NCBI GenBank assembly: GCA_017744915.1
Contig: JAGIAH010000002.1
Location: forward strand, 434,001-498,000
DNA: 64,000 bases
Direction: 5' to 3'
From: Agrobacterium tumefaciens
Lineage (GTDB): Bacteria > Pseudomonadota > Alphaproteobacteria > Rhizobiales > Rhizobiaceae
Shown here: one piece after another, positions 56,796-64,000 of the stretch
Numbering within the stretch: position 1 is the stretch's first letter
How the letters are laid out: every line of letters begins with the position of its first letter
Notes under the pieces: generated by a model
Seen by the model: only the letters and a program-made list of their open reading frames with translations
Told to the model about the DNA's origin: nothing
The model's database searches: none
Made by a program: the position numbers and the translations under genes

Positions 56796-58298
56796 ATGCT
56801 GGAACTGAATGGAATAAGAAAAAGCTTTGGCAAGATCGAAGTCCTGCGCGGCGTCGACCTTGAGGCGCGCGCCGGCGAGGTGCATGCGCTTCTGGGCGAA
56901 AACGGTGCCGGCAAGTCGACTTTGATGAAGATCCTGTGCGGCATTCTGCAGCCCTCTGAGGGAACGATCCGCATTGACGGCAAGGATCGCCGCTTCGCCA
57001 ATTACGATGAGGCGATTGCCGCTGGCGTCGGCATCGTGTTTCAGGAATTCAGCCTGATCCCCTATCTCAATGCCGTTGAAAACATGTTTCTTGCCCGCGA
57101 AATCCGCGGGCCGCTGCGCCTTTTGAACAAGGGCGCGATGCGCAAGCGCGCGGCCGAGATCATGGGCCGGCTGGCCGTGGATGTGCCGCTCGACGTGCCG
57201 GTGCATCGCCTTTCGGTTGCCCAGCAGCAATTCGTCGAAATCGCCAAGGCGCTGTCGCTCGATGCCCGCATTCTCGTGCTCGACGAGCCGACAGCGACGC
57301 TTACGCCGTCCGAGACAGAACATCTGTTCAAGGTCATGCGCGAGTTGCGACGTCAGGGTGTGGCGATCATCTTCATTTCGCATCATCTCGAGGAAATATT
57401 CGAGATCTGCGACCGCATCACCGTCCTTCGCGATGGCGAGTTGATCGGCTCCTGCCTGACGTCGGAGGTCGATAACGACCGTCTGGTGGAGATGATGGTC
57501 GGCCGGCGCATTGAAGCCAGCTTCCCGCCAAAGCCGCAGCTCGATCCTTCCGCCGCAAAGGTGATCGAAGTGGAAGAGCTGCAATTGAAAAAGGGCGGCC
57601 CTGTCTCGCGCTTTGCGCTGCGCAAGGGTGAAATCCTCGGCTTTGCCGGGCTCGTCGGCTCGGGCCGCACGGAAACGGTGCTGGCCATGCTCGGCGCGCA
57701 TTCCGCCTCGCGCCGCAAGATCAAGCTCGATGGCGTGGATACCCGTTTATCGGGCCCCGATGATGCGTTGATGCGCGGCATCGGCCTGCTCCCGGAAAGC
57801 CGCAAGGAGGAGGGGCTGATCACCAGCTTCTCGATCCTGCAGAATATTTCGCTGAACAATTATCGCAAATACCGTAAGGCCCACTGGTTCCTCGACCTCA
57901 AGAAGGAACTGGAGCACACGACGAAGGCCATGGCGCAGGTGCAGGTCAAGGCGCAGGGGCCCTATGCCCGCGTTGACACGCTATCGGGCGGCAACCAGCA
58001 GAAGATCGTCATCGCCCGCTGGCTGAACCATGACATGCGCGTGCTGATCTTCGACGAGCCGACACGGGGCATCGATGTCGGCGCAAAGGCGGAAATCTAC
58101 GCGTTGATGCGCGAGTTCGCCGCCAGGGGCCATTCGATCATCATGATCTCTTCGGAGTTGCCGGAAGTGATCGGAATGTCCGACAGGGTCTGCGTCTTCC
58201 GTTCCGGCGGCATCGTCGCCACGGTCGAAGGTGAAGACATCAATTCAGAAACAATAATGACAAACGCCACCACCGGGAGAGTTGAACATGTCGCTTGA
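56796..58298 (+). CDS. Sugar ABC transporter ATPase (RbsA-like, double domain)
   Basis: The 500-residue protein has two ABC domains. The first has Walker [10 protein letters not shown] and [15 protein letters not shown]; the second has a degenerate Walker A (GLVGSGRTE), signature [15 protein letters not shown] and Walker [14 protein letters not shown]. The layout matches RbsA/XylG. It powers uptake with the RbsC-like permease; the next start overlaps its end. Confidence 0.92.
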   Translation: MLELNGIRKSFGKIEVLRGVDLEARAGEVHALLGENGAGKSTLMKILCGILQPSEGTIRIDGKDRRFANYDEAIAAGVGIVFQEFSLIPYLNAVENMFLAREIRGPLRLLNKGAMRKRAAEIMGRLAVDVPLDVPVHRLSVAQQQFVEIAKALSLDARILVLDEPTATLTPSETEHLFKVMRELRRQGVAIIFISHHLEEIFEICDRITVLRDGELIGSCLTSEVDNDRLVEMMVGRRIEASFPPKPQLDPSAAKVIEVEELQLKKGGPVSRFALRKGEILGFAGLVGSGRTETVLAMLGAHSASRRKIKLDGVDTRLSGPDDALMRGIGLLPESRKEEGLITSFSILQNISLNNYRKYRKAHWFLDLKKELEHTTKAMAQVQVKAQGPYARVDTLSGGNQQKIVIARWLNHDMRVLIFDEPTRGIDVGAKAEIYALMREFAARGHSIIMISSELPEVIGMSDRVCVFRSGGIVATVEGEDINSETIMTNATTGRVEHVA

Positions 58299-59265
58299 TG
58301 CAAACACCGGCACCGCCGTGAAAACGGGCGGTTTCAGTCTCAGTGCCATGCTGCGCTCGCCGCTTACCCTGCCGCTGGCGGGTCTGATTGTCGTATCCAT
58401 CCTCATGGGGCTCGCGAGCGACAATTTCTTCAGCCTCAACAACATCATGAACGTGCTGCGGCAGGTGTCCGTCGTTGGCATTCTCGCCGTCGGCATGACC
58501 TTCGTCATCCTCACCGGCGGCATTGACCTGTCGGTCGGCGCGGTCATGGCGCTTATCGGCACGCTGTCGGCCGGCCTGATGGTGAATACCGGCCTGTCGC
58601 CCGCGGTTGCTTTGCCGGCCGGCCTGTTCATCGGTCTCGGCATCGGCATCTTCAACGGGGCGCTCGTTGCCTGGGGCAAGATGCCCGCCATCATCGTGAC
58701 GCTCGCCACCATGGGCATGGCGCGCGGTCTCGGTCTCATCTATTCCGGCGGTTACCCGGTCAGCGGCATTCCGAGCTGGATTTCCTGGTTCGGCGTCGGC
58801 CGTATCGGCGTCGTTCCCGTACCTGTCGTCATCATGGTGGTGATTTACGCCATCGCCTGGGTGCTGTTGCAGCGCACGGCTTTTGGTCGCCACGTCTACG
58901 CACTTGGCGGGAACGAGCTGGCGGCGCGTCTTTCGGGCGTGAAGACCCAGCGCGTCAAGCTCGCGGTCTACGGCATCTCGGGCATCACGGCAGCTTTCGC
59001 CGCCCTCATTCTGACCGGCCGCCTGATGAGCGGTCAGCCCAATGCCGGCGTCGGCTTCGAACTTGATGCCATTGCGGCCGTCGTTCTCGGCGGTACGGCG
59101 ATTGCCGGCGGCAGGGGTCTCATCCTCGGCACGCTCATCGGCGCGGTGCTGCTCGGCATCCTCAATAACGGCCTCAACCTGATGGGCATCAACCCCTATC
59201 TGCAGGATGTCATCAAAGGCGGCATCATTCTGCTGGCCATCTATATCGGGCGCGAATGGCGCTGA
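58288..59265 (+). CDS. Sugar ABC transporter permease (RbsC-like)
   Basis: The 325-residue membrane protein has about eight to ten helices and the RbsC-type [17 protein letters not shown] and [14 protein letters not shown] motifs. The ATG at 58288 overlaps the ATPase gene end by 11 nt. It forms the membrane channel. Confidence 0.9.
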   Translation: MSLDANTGTAVKTGGFSLSAMLRSPLTLPLAGLIVVSILMGLASDNFFSLNNIMNVLRQVSVVGILAVGMTFVILTGGIDLSVGAVMALIGTLSAGLMVNTGLSPAVALPAGLFIGLGIGIFNGALVAWGKMPAIIVTLATMGMARGLGLIYSGGYPVSGIPSWISWFGVGRIGVVPVPVVIMVVIYAIAWVLLQRTAFGRHVYALGGNELAARLSGVKTQRVKLAVYGISGITAAFAALILTGRLMSGQPNAGVGFELDAIAAVVLGGTAIAGGRGLILGTLIGAVLLGILNNGLNLMGINPYLQDVIKGGIILLAIYIGREWR

Positions 59266-59304
59266 GCCGGCCCGGAAACATCTTCATAAACGCAGGAGAA
59301 TTAA

Positions 59305-60036
59305 ATGTCTGAATCGCTGCAAGGCAAGATCGCGGTCATCACCGGCGCCGCATCCGGCATCGGGCTTGCCACAACGGAAGCGCTCTTGGAACAGGGCGCA
59401 ACCGTGGTCATGGTCGACTGGAACGAGAAAGCCTTGAATGATCTGGCCGCCAAGCTCGGCGACCGCGCCATCCCGCAGGTGACGAACCTGCTGGACGCCG
59501 ACAGCTGCAATGCGATGATCCCGGAAATCCTTAAGAAGGTCGACCATATCGACATTCTCTATTGCAACGCCGGCACCTATATCGGCGGCGATCTTACCGA
59601 GACGACGCCCGAAGCCATCGACAAGATGCTGAACCTCAACGTCAATGCCGTCATGAAGAATGTTCATGCCGTCGTGCCGCACATGTCGGAGCGCAAGACC
59701 GGTGATATCGTTGTCACCTGCTCGATCGCCGGCCACTTCCCGACCTATTGGGAGCCGGTCTATTCGGGCTCGAAATGGGCGATCACCAGCTTCGTGCAGG
59801 GCATGCGCCGCCAAATGATCCCGCACGGCGTGCGCGTCGCGCAGGTCTCTCCCGGCCCGGTCGTCTCGGCACTTCTGGCCGACTGGCCGGAGGAAAACCT
59901 TCGCAAGGCCAAGGAATCCGGCAGCCTCATCGATGCGAGCGAAGTGGCCGATGCCGTCGTTTACATGCTTACGCGCAAGCGTACCGTCACCATCCGCGAC
60001 ATGCTGGTCTTGCCGACCAACTTCGACCGCGTTTAA
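59305..60036 (+). CDS. Short-chain dehydrogenase (ribitol 2-dehydrogenase-like)
   Basis: The 243-residue SDR has the NAD motif TGAASGIG, the NAG motif and the catalytic serine/tyrosine/lysine in CSIAGHFPTYWEPVYSGSKWA. It resembles ribitol dehydrogenases, which give D-ribulose. In the operon it precedes a pentulose kinase. Substrate is inferred from context. Confidence 0.8.
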   Translation: MSESLQGKIAVITGAASGIGLATTEALLEQGATVVMVDWNEKALNDLAAKLGDRAIPQVTNLLDADSCNAMIPEILKKVDHIDILYCNAGTYIGGDLTETTPEAIDKMLNLNVNAVMKNVHAVVPHMSERKTGDIVVTCSIAGHFPTYWEPVYSGSKWAITSFVQGMRRQMIPHGVRVAQVSPGPVVSALLADWPEENLRKAKESGSLIDASEVADAVVYMLTRKRTVTIRDMLVLPTNFDRV

Positions 60037-60125
60037 AAATCTCTGGAGCGGCGGAAAGACCGGAAACGGTCCCGCCGCTTCAACCTGTTCAAGCACCGGA
60101 TGATCCGCTCCGAGGAGTATCGCAA

Positions 60126-61736
60126 ATGGCTTCCTATTTTGTTGGCGTCGATGTCGGGACCGGCTCGGCGCGGGCCGGTGTCTTCGATGTCGCGGGCAAG
60201 CTTCTCGCCACCGCCAAGCGCCCGATCAGCATGCATCGCGAGGATGGCGGCATTGCCGAACAATCGAGCGCAGAAGTGTGGCAGGCCGTCTGCGACAGCG
60301 TGCGCGAAAGCGTTTCCCGCGCCGGCATCGATCCGGCCGAGGTTGCCGGCATCGGTTTCGACGCCACCTGTTCACTTGTCGTGCGTGGACCTGATGACGA
60401 GACCCTGCCGGTCGGCGCTGCCGATCATCCCGAACGCGATATCATCGTCTGGATGGATCACCGCGCCGTTGAACAGGCGGAGCGCATCAATTCTGGAGAG
60501 CATGCCGTCCTGAAATATGTCGGCGGCCGCATCTCTCCCGAAATGCAGACTCCGAAGCTTTTGTGGCTTCGTGAAAACCGACCGGATGTTTATGCCCGTG
60601 CCGAGCACTTCTTCGACCTGACGGATTTTCTGACCTGGAAGGCTTCCGGCGCGCTTGATCGCTCCGCCTGCACGGTCACCTGCAAATGGACCTATCTCGC
60701 CCATGAAAACCGCTGGGATGCGGAGTATTTCACCAAGATCGGGCTTGGCGATCTGGCCGAGCAGGGCTTTCGCCGCATCGGTGAAAGCGTCGTGCATCCC
60801 GGTACCGCGCTCGGTGCAGGCCTGACGCAAGATGCCGCAAGGGCCATGGGGTTGGTCGCGGGCACCGCCGTTGCCGCGGGCCTGATCGATGCCCATGCCG
60901 GCGGTGTCGGCACGGTGGCTGCCGGTGGTGATGCATCACGATGCCTTGGTTATGTCTTCGGCACCTCGTCCTGCACCATGACCACCACCACCGAACCCGC
61001 CTTCGTGCCGGGTGTCTGGGGTCCTTATTATTCCGCCATGGTTCCGGGTGCATGGCTCAATGAAGGCGGACAGTCCGCCGCCGGCGCGGCGATCGACTAC
61101 CTCGTGCAATTGCACCCGGCCTTTGCCGAGGCGAAGGCGCTTGCCGGGAAGGATGGCAAAGCCTTGCCGGTCTGGCTTGCCGACCGTGCGCTCAGCCTCG
61201 CCGCATCTGCTTCCGTCGCGGCAAAGCTTGCCGAAGATTTTCATGTGGTGCCGGAATTTCTCGGTAACCGCGCGCCTTTCGCCGATCCGCATGCCCGCGC
61301 GGTCATTGCCGGTTATGGCATGGAAACCGGCGTCGATTCCCTCGTCGCGCTTTATGTGGCGGGGCTTCTCGGCCTCGGTTACGGGCTTCGCCAGATCATC
61401 GAAACACAGGCCCGCAATGGTGCGCCGGTGGAAACCATCAACGTCAGCGGCGGGGCGGGTGCACACCCGCTTGCCCGGCAGTTGCTGGCGGACGCTACGG
61501 GGCTTCCGGTCGAACTGACGGAATGCGAGGAGCCGGTGCTTCTCGGTTCGGCCATGCTGGGTGCCGTTGCCGCCGGAACCTATCCGGACCTGATGGCCGC
61601 CATGCCCGCCATGTCGCGTATCGCCAGCTGTGCTGCGCCCGATCCTGCTTTCCAGAAGATCCACCAGACGCGTTACGACGCGTTTCTGGCGCTGCAGAAT
61701 GCGGCGCGCGCCATTCGCGCCGCCAGCCATTCCTGA
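60126..61736 (+). CDS. FGGY-family pentulose kinase (D-ribulokinase-like)
   Basis: The 536-residue kinase phosphorylates a ketopentose. The N-terminal DVGTGSARAGVFD motif, IGFDATCSLVV and the GGAGAHPLARQL C-terminal motif match the ribulokinase branch. ATG at 60126 follows GAGGAG. If the preceding SDR makes D-ribulose, this enzyme yields D-ribulose 5-phosphate, which enters the pentose phosphate pathway. Confidence 0.87.
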   Translation: MASYFVGVDVGTGSARAGVFDVAGKLLATAKRPISMHREDGGIAEQSSAEVWQAVCDSVRESVSRAGIDPAEVAGIGFDATCSLVVRGPDDETLPVGAADHPERDIIVWMDHRAVEQAERINSGEHAVLKYVGGRISPEMQTPKLLWLRENRPDVYARAEHFFDLTDFLTWKASGALDRSACTVTCKWTYLAHENRWDAEYFTKIGLGDLAEQGFRRIGESVVHPGTALGAGLTQDAARAMGLVAGTAVAAGLIDAHAGGVGTVAAGGDASRCLGYVFGTSSCTMTTTTEPAFVPGVWGPYYSAMVPGAWLNEGGQSAAGAAIDYLVQLHPAFAEAKALAGKDGKALPVWLADRALSLAASASVAAKLAEDFHVVPEFLGNRAPFADPHARAVIAGYGMETGVDSLVALYVAGLLGLGYGLRQIIETQARNGAPVETINVSGGAGAHPLARQLLADATGLPVELTECEEPVLLGSAMLGAVAAGTYPDLMAAMPAMSRIASCAAPDPAFQKIHQTRYDAFLALQNAARAIRAASHS

Positions 61737-61793
61737 GCGCTGTCACAAACTTAGATCATCCGGCCGTATCGGCCGCAAAATAACGAGGATTCC

Positions 61794-62519
61794 ATGCAGT
61801 TTTCCGGAAAATCCGTCATCATCACCGGTGCAGGCAAAGGCATCGGCCGCGCCTGTGCGCAGCTGATGGCCGCGCGCGGTGCGGAAGTGGTGGCGATCAG
61901 CCGCACTCAGTCCGATCTCGATAGCCTGAAAAGCGAAATCGGTGGCCGTTCGATCCGTGTCGATCTTGCCGATGTCGCCGCCACCCGCGCTGCCATGGCG
62001 GAAGCAGGTCCGTGCGATTTCCTCATCAACAGCGCCGGCATCAACGTGCTGGAAAGCGTACTGGACATGAGCGATGCGGGTTACGAAGCCGTGCTGGGCA
62101 TCAACCTGCGCGCCGCGCTCGTCACCTGCCAGGAATTTGCCCGCGCCCGCGTCGCAAATGGCGGCGGCGGTGCCATCGTCAACATCACGTCCATTGCCGG
62201 TCATCGCGGTTTTCAGGATCACCTGTGTTATGCGGCGTCGAAGGCCGGGCTTGAAGGCGCAACCCGCGTTCTCGCCAAGGAGCTTGGCCCCCACGGTATC
62301 CGCGTCAACGCGGTTGCGCCGACCATCACGCTGACCGAGCTCGCTGCCGAAGCCTGGAACGATCCGGCCAAGAGCCAGCCGATGATGGTTCGTCATCCGC
62401 TCAACCGTTTTGCCGAAGCGGAAGAGGTGGCGCAGAGCATTGCGCTGCTGCTCTCGGACGACAGCAAGATGATTTCCGGTGCCGTATTGCCCGTCGATGG
62501 CGGTTTCCTCGCCGTTTGA
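61794..62519 (+). CDS. Short-chain dehydrogenase, DCXR/L-xylulose reductase-like
   Basis: The 241-residue SDR shows TGAGKGIGRACAQ, SRTQSDLDSL and YAASKAGLEG, and looks close to dicarbonyl/L-xylulose reductases over its full length, including GPHGIRVNAVAPT and the LPVDGGF C-terminus. This points to interconversion of xylitol and L-xylulose, or a related polyol. It ends the operon. Confidence 0.82.
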   Translation: MQFSGKSVIITGAGKGIGRACAQLMAARGAEVVAISRTQSDLDSLKSEIGGRSIRVDLADVAATRAAMAEAGPCDFLINSAGINVLESVLDMSDAGYEAVLGINLRAALVTCQEFARARVANGGGGAIVNITSIAGHRGFQDHLCYAASKAGLEGATRVLAKELGPHGIRVNAVAPTITLTELAAEAWNDPAKSQPMMVRHPLNRFAEAEEVAQSIALLLSDDSKMISGAVLPVDGGFLAV

Positions 62520-62546
62520 CGCGCAAGCGCTTGCCCGAAAAATAAA

Positions 62547-62575
62547 AGAACGCTCGGCAAACAGCCGGGCGCTCT
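62547..62575 (-). terminator. Intrinsic terminator between the pentitol operon and the PRC-barrel gene
   Basis: A 12-bp stem (AGAACGCTCGGC / GCCGGGCGCTCT, one mismatch, one wobble) with a 5-nt loop is followed on the minus strand by TTCTTTTATTTTTC. It is a good terminator for the minus-strand PRC-barrel gene and may also stop the plus-strand operon. Confidence 0.65.
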
Positions 62576-62596
62576 TCTGGATCAGTCACAATGTAA

Positions 62597-62893
62597 TTAA
62601 TGACGATGCTCAGGCATGTCCTTAAGCTGGTCCTTGGTCCATGAGGTCACTGCGTGGACCTCCCCGTCCTCGTCCCGCATGAAATCGAGATCGCTGATCG
62701 GCACCGCGACGGGTTTTGCGCCGATGCCGAGAAAGCCGCCGACATCGATGATCGCGGTGGTGCCGGCGCCAACACCATGGACATGATCGACCTTGCCGAC
62801 CTTGTGATCGTCCGCGCCATAAACGGTGGCGCCTTCAAGAACGGATGGCGTGAGTTCGGTTTCAACCAGACGAACGTGATTGCTGTGGTCCAT
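62597..62893 (-). CDS. PRC-barrel domain protein
   Basis: The 98-residue protein has the PRC-barrel pattern LEGATVYGADDHKVGKVDHVHGV and a hydrophobic IIDVGGFLGIGAKPVAVPISDLDF. Such small proteins are common in rhizobia and often stress-induced. AGGAG lies 8 nt before the ATG at 62893. A putative EcfG-type promoter is found just upstream. Confidence 0.83.
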   Translation of the reverse strand: MDHSNHVRLVETELTPSVLEGATVYGADDHKVGKVDHVHGVGAGTTAIIDVGGFLGIGAKPVAVPISDLDFMRDEDGEVHAVTSWTKDQLKDMPEHRH

Positions 62894-62926
62894 TGTTTTT
62901 TCTCCTGTCTTGGTGTGCAGAAAGCT

Positions 62927-62951
62927 AACTCCCGCACTGCAAAACCGTTCC
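62927..62951 (-). promoter_or_regulatory. Candidate EcfG (general stress) promoter for the PRC-barrel gene
   Basis: On the minus strand GGAAC is followed after 17 nt by GTT, close to the EcfG consensus GGAAC-N16/17-cGTT of alpha-proteobacteria. It ends 34 bp before the PRC-barrel ATG. Confidence 0.45.
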
Positions 62952-63164
62952 ATCCAATCTCCTCGGCGCCGGCAGGAGCAGGCCACTTATTTCTCATCGG
63001 TACATTGTTGGGGTCGGTGAGGGAACACTTTGGAAAAGGTTGCGGAATGGTCACACCTTTTCGCCGGAAGACAAGTTTTCGCTAAATTGCAACCGCTAAA
63101 GTTGTTGCGATGACGTGTTTGGATGTTATCTCTGCGTCAGGTTGAATCATCAAGGGGATGAGGG

Positions 63165-64000
63165 ATGAAGAAGTTGGGGGCGGTTTTGCTGGTGGCTCTT
63201 TTGAGCGCATGTGCAAAGCCATCTGACGGGCCGACCGCGGGCAATATCCGGTCTGCGACCTTCCCTCGAACCAACGAAAAAATTCCCGTCATCGAGCTTG
63301 CAAATGCACCGGCGGCTACGGTTTCCGCCGGCAGCCTGCAAAACGCTTCCGGTCCCGGCCTCACCGCGCTTCGCAATACCGGCTATAACGCCCAGAGACT
63401 GCGGCGCGGCGACGTGATCGACATCACCGTGCTGGATACGGGTGAAGACGGTCTTTTCTCCCCGACGCAGAGCAAGACGCTCAATCTCGGCCGCTTTACC
63501 GTGGATCAAAGCGGCTCGGTCAATATTCCCTTCGTCGGCAAGCAGAGGGTTATTGATTCCACGCCCGAAGGGCTGCAATCACAGGTCGTCGCCGGGCTCA
63601 AGGGATCGGCCGTTAATCCGCAGGCCGTGGTCACCGTCGTCGACAAGCCGACGAGCGCCGTCATGCTCAGCGGTGCGGTGAAGACACCCGGAAAGATCGT
63701 GCTCACCGCCCGTCAGGAGCGTGTGCTCGACGCGCTCAACCAGGCCGGTGGTCCGACTGTCGCTCCGGGCGCGGCCAACGTCACGATCGTTCGCGGCTCC
63801 CAGAGAGCCAGCGCGCCGCTTGACCGCGTCATGCGGGAAGACCGTCAGAACATCCGCCTTTCACCGGATGATCAGATCATGATCGATGGCGATGCGGCGA
63901 GCTACACGGCGCTTGGCGCTTTCAAGAGCGCCGGGGAATTCCAGTTCGAAACCGGAAAGCTGACCCTGGCGCAGGCCGTCGGCCGTGCTGGCGGATTGCT
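63165..64000 (+). CDS. Polysaccharide export outer-membrane lipoprotein (Wza/OPX family), partial
   Basis: The frame begins at ATG 63165 (AAGGGG 7 nt upstream) and is open to the right edge, 278 codons. It has a lipoprotein signal with lipobox LSAC (MKKLGAVLLVALLSAC). A Poly_export domain follows (RLRRGDVIDITVLDTGEDG, then GRFTVDQSGSVNIPFVGK), and then SLBB-type repeats (VMLSGAVKTPGKIVL, LDALNQAGG). It should form the outer-membrane exit channel for an exopolysaccharide; the biosynthesis genes probably continue beyond the window. Confidence 0.88.
   Translation, partial: MKKLGAVLLVALLSACAKPSDGPTAGNIRSATFPRTNEKIPVIELANAPAATVSAGSLQNASGPGLTALRNTGYNAQRLRRGDVIDITVLDTGEDGLFSPTQSKTLNLGRFTVDQSGSVNIPFVGKQRVIDSTPEGLQSQVVAGLKGSAVNPQAVVTVVDKPTSAVMLSGAVKTPGKIVLTARQERVLDALNQAGGPTVAPGAANVTIVRGSQRASAPLDRVMREDRQNIRLSPDDQIMIDGDAASYTALGAFKSAGEFQFETGKLTLAQAVGRAGGL

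Overview
The window looks like a piece of a Rhizobiaceae genome (Agrobacterium/Rhizobium type). The grounds are GC-rich coding, two RirA-type iron boxes (TGA-N9-TCA), an alternative coxMNOP-type oxidase, Rrf2, LysR and GntR/FCD regulators, and a betaine-sarcosine catabolic cluster next to ProU-type transport. No rRNA, tRNA, insertion sequence or CRISPR array was recognised. Genes are densely packed in long operons, many joined by ATGA or TTGA stop/start overlaps.

Region 1 (1-16.2 kb) is a secondary-metabolite locus. A fatty-acyl-AMP ligase fused to a carrier protein, a KS-AT-KR-ACP polyketide synthase, a luciferase-like monooxygenase, a C-A-T NRPS module with a glycine-like specificity code, and a MATE exporter run on the + strand. 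A second NRPS starts with a TubC-type docking domain, points the other way and runs off the left edge. The gap between the two arms holds two IRO-like boxes, one on each putative -35 element, so iron control and a lipopeptide-type siderophore are the best guess. An Rrf2 pair flanks panD (aspartate 1-decarboxylase), and an Sfp-type phosphopantetheinyl transferase follows, coupled to a 23-residue leader ORF.

Region 2 (16.3-22.3 kb) has a DUF2189 membrane protein, a small cytochrome c, and a five-gene haem-copper oxidase operon (subunits II, I, III, III, IV).

Region 3 (22.3-45.9 kb) degrades quaternary ammonium compounds. A LysR regulator is divergent from a Rieske monooxygenase and its flavin/2Fe-2S reductase. 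A ten-gene minus-strand operon (GntR, DapA-family lyase, aldehyde dehydrogenase, FAD oxidoreductase, ProX/ProV/ProW/ProW-type transporter, proline-racemase-family protein, ProC-like reductase) suggests proline or hydroxyproline betaine use. A GbdR-like regulator is divergent from soxBDAG-glyA-sdaA-purU, which turns sarcosine into glycine, serine, pyruvate and formate while recycling one-carbon units.

Region 4 (45.9-53.2 kb) holds an MFS transporter and TetR regulator sharing three CATACG-N3-CGTATG operators, a Pho-box alkaline phosphatase, a DUF3299 protein with an ABC ATPase and a histidine-rich FtsX-type permease (probable metal system), and a DUF1801 protein.

Region 5 (53.4-62.5 kb) is a pentitol/pentulose locus: polyol dehydrogenase, AraC regulator, RbsBAC-type transporter, SDR, FGGY pentulose kinase, and a DCXR-like SDR. 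Region 6 (62.5-64 kb) has a PRC-barrel stress protein and the start of an outer-membrane polysaccharide export lipoprotein cut by the right edge.
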